From a virus, in the IMG/VR virus record IMGVR_UViG_3300042296_000092, positions 1 to 31,594 of that record: a stretch of DNA of 31,594 nucleotides, one strand, 5' to 3'. This document shows, one piece after another, positions 29,111 through 31,594 of the stretch. A program made the position numbers and the translations under genes. Numbering within the stretch: the stretch's first letter is position 1; every line of letters begins with the position of its first letter. The notes beneath the pieces were generated by a model, which did not search any database, was not told the origin of the DNA, and saw only the letters and a list, made by a program, of their open reading frames with translations.

Positions 29111-29843
29111 TTTTTTCTAATTGCTTTTTGTTCCATCTTCGCAATGTCACTTTCGTAAGCCGTCCACATGAGAGCGGTTTGAATGGGCTTTGTATACACA
29201 TTGTCAAGGTTGAGGAAATTTCGGTTAGCAAGTCGGTAGACCATTCCAAACCATCCCCATTTTTTGGTAAGGCGTATTTCATCGCCACTTCCCCCTTCCT
29301 CACCATCCGCAAATACTTCTGGAAAGAATTCAATAAGTCGATTCCTAAACTCCAAAAAAAAAGCATCGCACCAAATGCAGTGTTTGCGTCTATCTCCTTA
29401 AATGCCGTGTTTAGGTCGGCATTGTAGGCCATGATTTCATACCTTCCATTCTGTCCTTTTTTGGTAATGGGGCGATACAAAACCGACAACACTTTCCAAA
29501 GGTCGTTTGGTTCTTTGCAGTAATTTTCGATGTCAATGAATTCACCCGTTGTGAGTTCGTCAAAGTTTGGGATGAATCCGTATTCAATGCCTTTGTACTC
29601 GAACCTGGGGGTGAATGTTGGTTTAGATTCCAACATGGTTGTGATTTTTTCCACACAGTATTTCAGTGTGTCAAATGGCATATTCTTAACCTCCGACATG
29701 GTCAAGTCACAAAAGATTGCCACCGCTTCCAACTGCCTTGATACATCATCCATTTCGGGTTTTAACCCGTTGTATGTTATCATTTGATGCAACTTTACAT
29801 CACGCAGTTCGGTAGGTACAATTATCTTTTTGTTTTCAATCAT
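29100..29843 (-). CDS. Tail assembly chaperone (gpG-like), frame-0 product
   Basis: A 247-aa protein with a helical N-terminal half (VSRQLEAVAIFCDLTMSEVKNM, MLESKPTFTPRFEYKGIEYGFIPNFDEL), then AFGAMLFFWSLGIDLLNSFQKYLRMV. It opens the tail operon, where phages place chaperones that hold the tape measure. At residues 194-195 the codons AAA AAT form the slippery heptamer A AAA AAT (29259-29265). Past this point the frame-0 sequence looks unlike a domain, whereas the -1 frame encodes WGWFGMVYRLANRN, as expected for the T-extension. The gene follows a late promoter by 6 nt. Confidence 0.75.
   Translation of the reverse strand: MIENKKIIVPTELRDVKLHQMITYNGLKPEMDDVSRQLEAVAIFCDLTMSEVKNMPFDTLKYCVEKITTMLESKPTFTPRFEYKGIEYGFIPNFDELTTGEFIDIENYCKEPNDLWKVLSVLYRPITKKGQNGRYEIMAYNADLNTAFKEIDANTAFGAMLFFWSLGIDLLNSFQKYLRMVRKGEVAMKYALPKNGDGLEWSTDLLTEISSTLTMCIQSPFKPLSCGRLTKVTLRRWNKKQLEKNEQ
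29107..29265 (-). other. Putative -1 frameshift: slippery A AAA AAT and chaperone extension
   Basis: The heptamer A AAA AAT (29259-29265) lies in frame. A -1 slip continues as WGWFGMVYRLANRNFL...MWTAYESDIAKMEQKAIRKK, 50 codons, and stops at 29107 with ATGA on the next gene's start. The resulting 245-aa protein looks more native than the frame-0 end. Either it is a programmed frameshift, as in the lambda G/GT pair, or one A has been lost from a run of seven in the true gene. Confidence 0.6.
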
Positions 29844-29849
29844 ATATCA

Positions 29850-29875
29850 ATAAAACGAAGAAATTCCCGAATGTT
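29850..29875 (-). promoter_or_regulatory. Late promoter of the tail operon (ECF type)
   Basis: AACATT (29870-29875), 12 nt, CGTTTTAT (29850-29857), ending 6 nt before the ATG at 29843. The upstream half overlaps the terminator-like hairpin behind the DnaA-like gene. It is one of five elements with identical spacing. Confidence 0.7.
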
Positions 29876-29884
29876 TACGGGAAT
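29863..29884 (-). terminator. Terminator-like hairpin at the end of the DnaA-like gene
   Basis: Transcript stem ATTCCCG/CGGGAAT (7 bp) with an 8-nt loop that contains the stop codon of the DnaA-like gene, followed by a U-rich but interrupted tail (TTCTTCGTTTT). A moderate terminator that would close the methyltransferase/zinc-ribbon/DnaA-like unit just ahead of the tail operon. Confidence 0.55.
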
Positions 29885-30318
29885 CTTTCGTGAAGGATTG
29901 TGTGAACCCTTGCATGGTATCTTTGGACTTCTTTGTCCGTCTGCAAAATATCTCCAAATTCACGCACTGATGAAATAATGGTGGAGTGATCCCGCCCACA
30001 GATTAGCCCAATTTCTTCAAAGGTCATTTCTAAACGCTTTCTGCAAATATGGTTAAACATGTGACGGGCATACAATGGCCTTCGTTTTCTTGACCTTGTT
30101 ATCACTGTGTCGGGTGTTAGGTCGTAAACCTCACAGATTGCCCGTAATACTTCACGCCATGGGGTTGGCTCTAAATTGATGTCGGTTTTGGGTTGGACGA
30201 TTTCGCGCTTCAACGCACGGACCAAATTGTCATAGTCCGATTTCTGTTCAATCATCTGCAACCGCATCCGCCTGATTTCTTGTTTGAGGTTATGCACCTC
30301 TTGATAATGGCTTGTCAT
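29875..30318 (-). CDS. Stand-alone DnaA domain IV-like DNA-binding protein
   Basis: A 147-aa protein: an N-terminal coiled coil (HNLKQEIRRMRLQMIEQKSDYDNLVRALKRE), a linker, then a DnaA C-terminal domain. That domain reads LRAICEVYDLTPDTVITRSRKRRPLYARHMFNHICRKRLEMTFEEIGLICGRDHSTIISSV, carrying the DnaA signature GRDHSTI and the basic loop. In cells this domain binds DnaA boxes. Without the AAA+ domain, it may recruit or compete with host DnaA at origins, or regulate genes. It overlaps the zinc-ribbon gene as ATGA. Confidence 0.85.
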   Translation of the reverse strand: MTSHYQEVHNLKQEIRRMRLQMIEQKSDYDNLVRALKREIVQPKTDINLEPTPWREVLRAICEVYDLTPDTVITRSRKRRPLYARHMFNHICRKRLEMTFEEIGLICGRDHSTIISSVREFGDILQTDKEVQRYHARVHTILHERFP

Positions 30319-30629
30319 TTGTAGTTTATTTTACATAAAAAGCACCGATAATTTCCCTTGGATTTGCTGAATGTCACTTTTGCAAGTCGGTTACATTTGG
30401 GGCATCTTGGATGGTCAATAATTACAATTGAATCATACACCGATTGCCAATAGTCCTGACCTTGTGGGCTTGCATCCCATTTGAACGCATCCAATAACAT
30501 ATCTTGGATGGTGTTGTACTTTTGTACCTTTTTGTCATCATCAACCAGTTTGATGAATTCCTCATACATTGGCAATGCCTTTGCCTTTGTTCTTAATTCG
30601 TTTGAGTAACGATAATCTTTAATTTCCAT
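30315..30629 (-). CDS. Zinc-ribbon protein, 104 aa
   Basis: An N-terminal helical part (SNELRTKAKALPMYEEFIKLVDDDKKVQKY) is followed by a C-terminal zinc ribbon RCPKCNRLAKVTFSKSKGNYRCFLCKINYK (CPKC...CFLC). It could bind nucleic acid; function unknown. Its first 39 codons recur at the left edge of the window, because the repeat there begins inside this gene. Two different genes lie directly upstream in the two contexts. Confidence 0.85.
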   Translation of the reverse strand: MEIKDYRYSNELRTKAKALPMYEEFIKLVDDDKKVQKYNTIQDMLLDAFKWDASPQGQDYWQSVYDSIVIIDHPRCPKCNRLAKVTFSKSKGNYRCFLCKINYK

Positions 30630-30638
30630 TTGTCATTT
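30512..30638. repeat. 127-nt direct repeat, right copy
   Basis: Identical to 1-127. It spans the 5' third of the zinc-ribbon gene and the last six codons of the gene upstream. Immediately beyond it (30639 on) the sequence is unrelated to 128 onward, marking the point where the methyltransferase and ABC-GNAT contexts diverge. Confidence 0.9.
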
Positions 30639-30864
30639 CTGTTAATTGTTCTATGTTGATTTGATCCATGTAAATTGGAGTGTGTTCCCCAATATACGCA
30701 CACCATGTGTTGTGTTCCAGATATTCCACCGCGTCATCCCATTCCATCCCGTCATTGACCAGTATGTCAACCATTTTTTGTTTGCAGTAAATCATGCGTT
30801 CTTGCACCATGTCAATACCGATAATGGCTTCATCAAAGCCATCCGCCTTTATGTAATTTGTCAT
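30619..30864 (-). CDS. Conserved small phage protein, 81 aa
   Basis: Begins MTNYIKADGFDEAIIGIDMVQERMIYCK, continues DGMEWDDAVEYLEHNTWCAYIGEHTPIYMD, and ends with the MTNGN shared with the methyltransferase. The DAIIG(V/I)D...M-W-(D/E)AVEY--(H/Y)N---AY-GE-TPI pattern is widespread in phages with unknown function. The start at 30864 lies just after the stop of the ABC-GNAT gene. In-frame ATGs at 30909 and 30957 would lie inside that gene. It exists only in the branch carrying the ABC-GNAT gene. Confidence 0.75.
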   Translation of the reverse strand: MTNYIKADGFDEAIIGIDMVQERMIYCKQKMVDILVNDGMEWDDAVEYLEHNTWCAYIGEHTPIYMDQINIEQLTEMTNGN

Positions 30865-30865
30865 A

Positions 30866-31594
30866 TTAAAATAATGAAATTTGTCTTTGCGAATAATCTT
30901 TATACGCATCACTTGAAAAAGTGACAATTGATGTATCACATATCGATGATTCGCCAATGTATCTATATGATTTAGTAATCGCTAATTTTCTTTGTTGGCC
31001 TAATTTTTCATTTTCCAATTTAATTTTTTCTAAATCATTTCGTTCATCACACAAAAACCAATTTTCTTTGTTCCTCGACATTCCCATAAATAACGATGGA
31101 TTTGATGTTTTTATATACAATTTTTTGCCTATCGTTTTATATAGTGAACCAACATAATTCAATAATTTTATTCCAAATCCTAATCCTTGATAATCTGGTA
31201 ATACAACTAATCTACTAACACGAAATGCATTTTGCAATGTTCCACTTGGTAATGGCAAAATTGCAATAAACGCAGTTGGCTTATCATTCCAAGTCACGCA
31301 AAAACATTTTGCTGATTTGCTTAAATCTTGTGTCAAATAATGATGTTGTTTGAATATACGCCAAGTTTCATATCTACATCGAAATATCTGAAATTCAATT
31401 TTTGGTCTTGATTGCCGAAGATAGTCGTGTCTTTCGACACGCCCCTTCAATGGCGAATATGTCCAATCAGGCATCAACCATTCCATAATATCAAAATGAC
31501 ACGATGCAAGAATAATTTTTTTATTTTGTTTTCTAATAAATTTTTGCAACGCGTATGACATCGCTTTTGCAACATCCCTATCTACTACACTTGT
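30866..31594 (-). CDS. ABC-ATPase / GNAT acetyltransferase fusion, 5' end missing
   Basis: The frame is open to the window edge, so the gene is truncated. The first visible residues (TSVVDRDVAKA) lead into MSYALQKFIRKQNKKIILASCHFDIMEWLMPDW. This reads as the D-loop, last strand and H-loop (ASCH) end of an ABC ATPase. After a linker comes a GNAT fold: CFCVTWNDKPTAFIAILPLP, RVSRLVVLPDYQGLGFGIKLLNYVGSLY with the acetyl-CoA loop (QGLGFG), and KKLYIKTSNPSLFMGM. ABC-GNAT fusions occur in phages; the biochemical role is unestablished. GNAT-fold Mom of phage Mu modifies DNA bases, so a role in DNA modification is a hypothesis. The gene is notably AT-rich, like the TAGT gene. Confidence 0.75.
   Translation of the reverse strand, partial: TSVVDRDVAKAMSYALQKFIRKQNKKIILASCHFDIMEWLMPDWTYSPLKGRVERHDYLRQSRPKIEFQIFRCRYETWRIFKQHHYLTQDLSKSAKCFCVTWNDKPTAFIAILPLPSGTLQNAFRVSRLVVLPDYQGLGFGIKLLNYVGSLYKTIGKKLYIKTSNPSLFMGMSRNKENWFLCDERNDLEKIKLENEKLGQQRKLAITKSYRYIGESSICDTSIVTFSSDAYKDYSQRQISLF

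Noticed and set aside
29354-29362. U9 run in the tail chaperone gene as the frameshift site
   Set aside because: Frame 0 stays domain-like after this run (SLGIDLLNSFQKYL), so the shift more likely occurs about 90 nt later at A AAA AAT.
1-31594. tRNA, rRNA, integrase, repressor or attachment site
   Set aside because: I found no cloverleaf-like sequence, rRNA segment, recombinase active-site motif or CI-type operator region. The window gives no support for lysogeny.

Overview
The window is almost all of one tailed double-stranded DNA phage genome with siphovirus-type genes: tape measure, tail tube, HK97-type capsid, portal, terminase, holin and amidase. It is moderately AT-rich and every gene I can support lies on the minus strand. 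The host is probably a Bacteroidota bacterium (inference). The evidence is the absence of Shine-Dalgarno sequences, early promoters of the Bacteroidota form TTTG-N19/20-TAnnTTTG, and several small protein families I know mainly from Bacteroidota phages. I see no integrase, repressor, tRNA, rRNA or CRISPR array. An exact 127-nt match between the left edge (1-127) and 30512-30638 suggests a circular or circularly permuted genome of about 30.5 kb. The last 956 nt (30639-31594) would then be an alternative branch rather than unique sequence of the same molecule. || Layout in the direction of transcription, high to low coordinates. (a) 31594-30619: a 5'-truncated ABC-ATPase/GNAT fusion and a small protein; this is the variant branch. 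(b) 30629-29875: a zinc-ribbon protein and a stand-alone DnaA domain-IV protein, ending in a terminator-like hairpin. (c) 29843-24172: tail genes, namely an assembly chaperone with a likely -1 frameshift, neck/tail completion proteins, two large tail proteins and, from 24187 down, the tape measure. (d) 22279-16000: head genes, namely XkdF-type protease, scaffold-like protein, major capsid, tail tube, portal and connector. (e) 16011-12088: candidate unimolecular spanin, tail fibre, candidate i-spanin, holin and amidase, closed by a terminator. (f) 12003-4546: early genes, namely small proteins, SSB, ribbon-helix-helix protein, replication organiser, DnaB helicase, VRR-NUC nuclease and a sigma factor. 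(g) 4571-1020: HNH nuclease, ParB-like protein, TAGT-like glycosyltransferase and the terminase subunits. (h) 971-108: a cytosine-5 DNA methyltransferase with its own promoter, which reads back into (b) across the circle. || How the genes work together. Early genes have host-type promoters at 12008-12038, 11801-11832, 8934-8964 and 984-1015. The early region encodes an ECF-like sigma factor (4853-5461). Five late gene starts (29843, 22279, 20959, 18641, 13654) share a different element, AACAWW-N12-(C/A)GTTWTAT, ending only 4-6 nt before the ATG. That is the AAC...CGT architecture of ECF promoters. I infer that the phage sigma factor switches on tail, head and lysis genes from a private promoter class, giving leaderless or nearly leaderless mRNAs. 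Downstream genes in each operon are joined by ATGA stop-start overlaps at more than 18 junctions. || Other points of interest: a second methyltransferase-like reading frame overprinted on the methyltransferase gene; a locus where a methyltransferase and an ABC-GNAT protein appear to be interchangeable; a TAGT-like glycosyltransferase beside a ParB-like gene; and a 47-bp tandem duplication that rewrote the end of a gene and broke its stop-start coupling.
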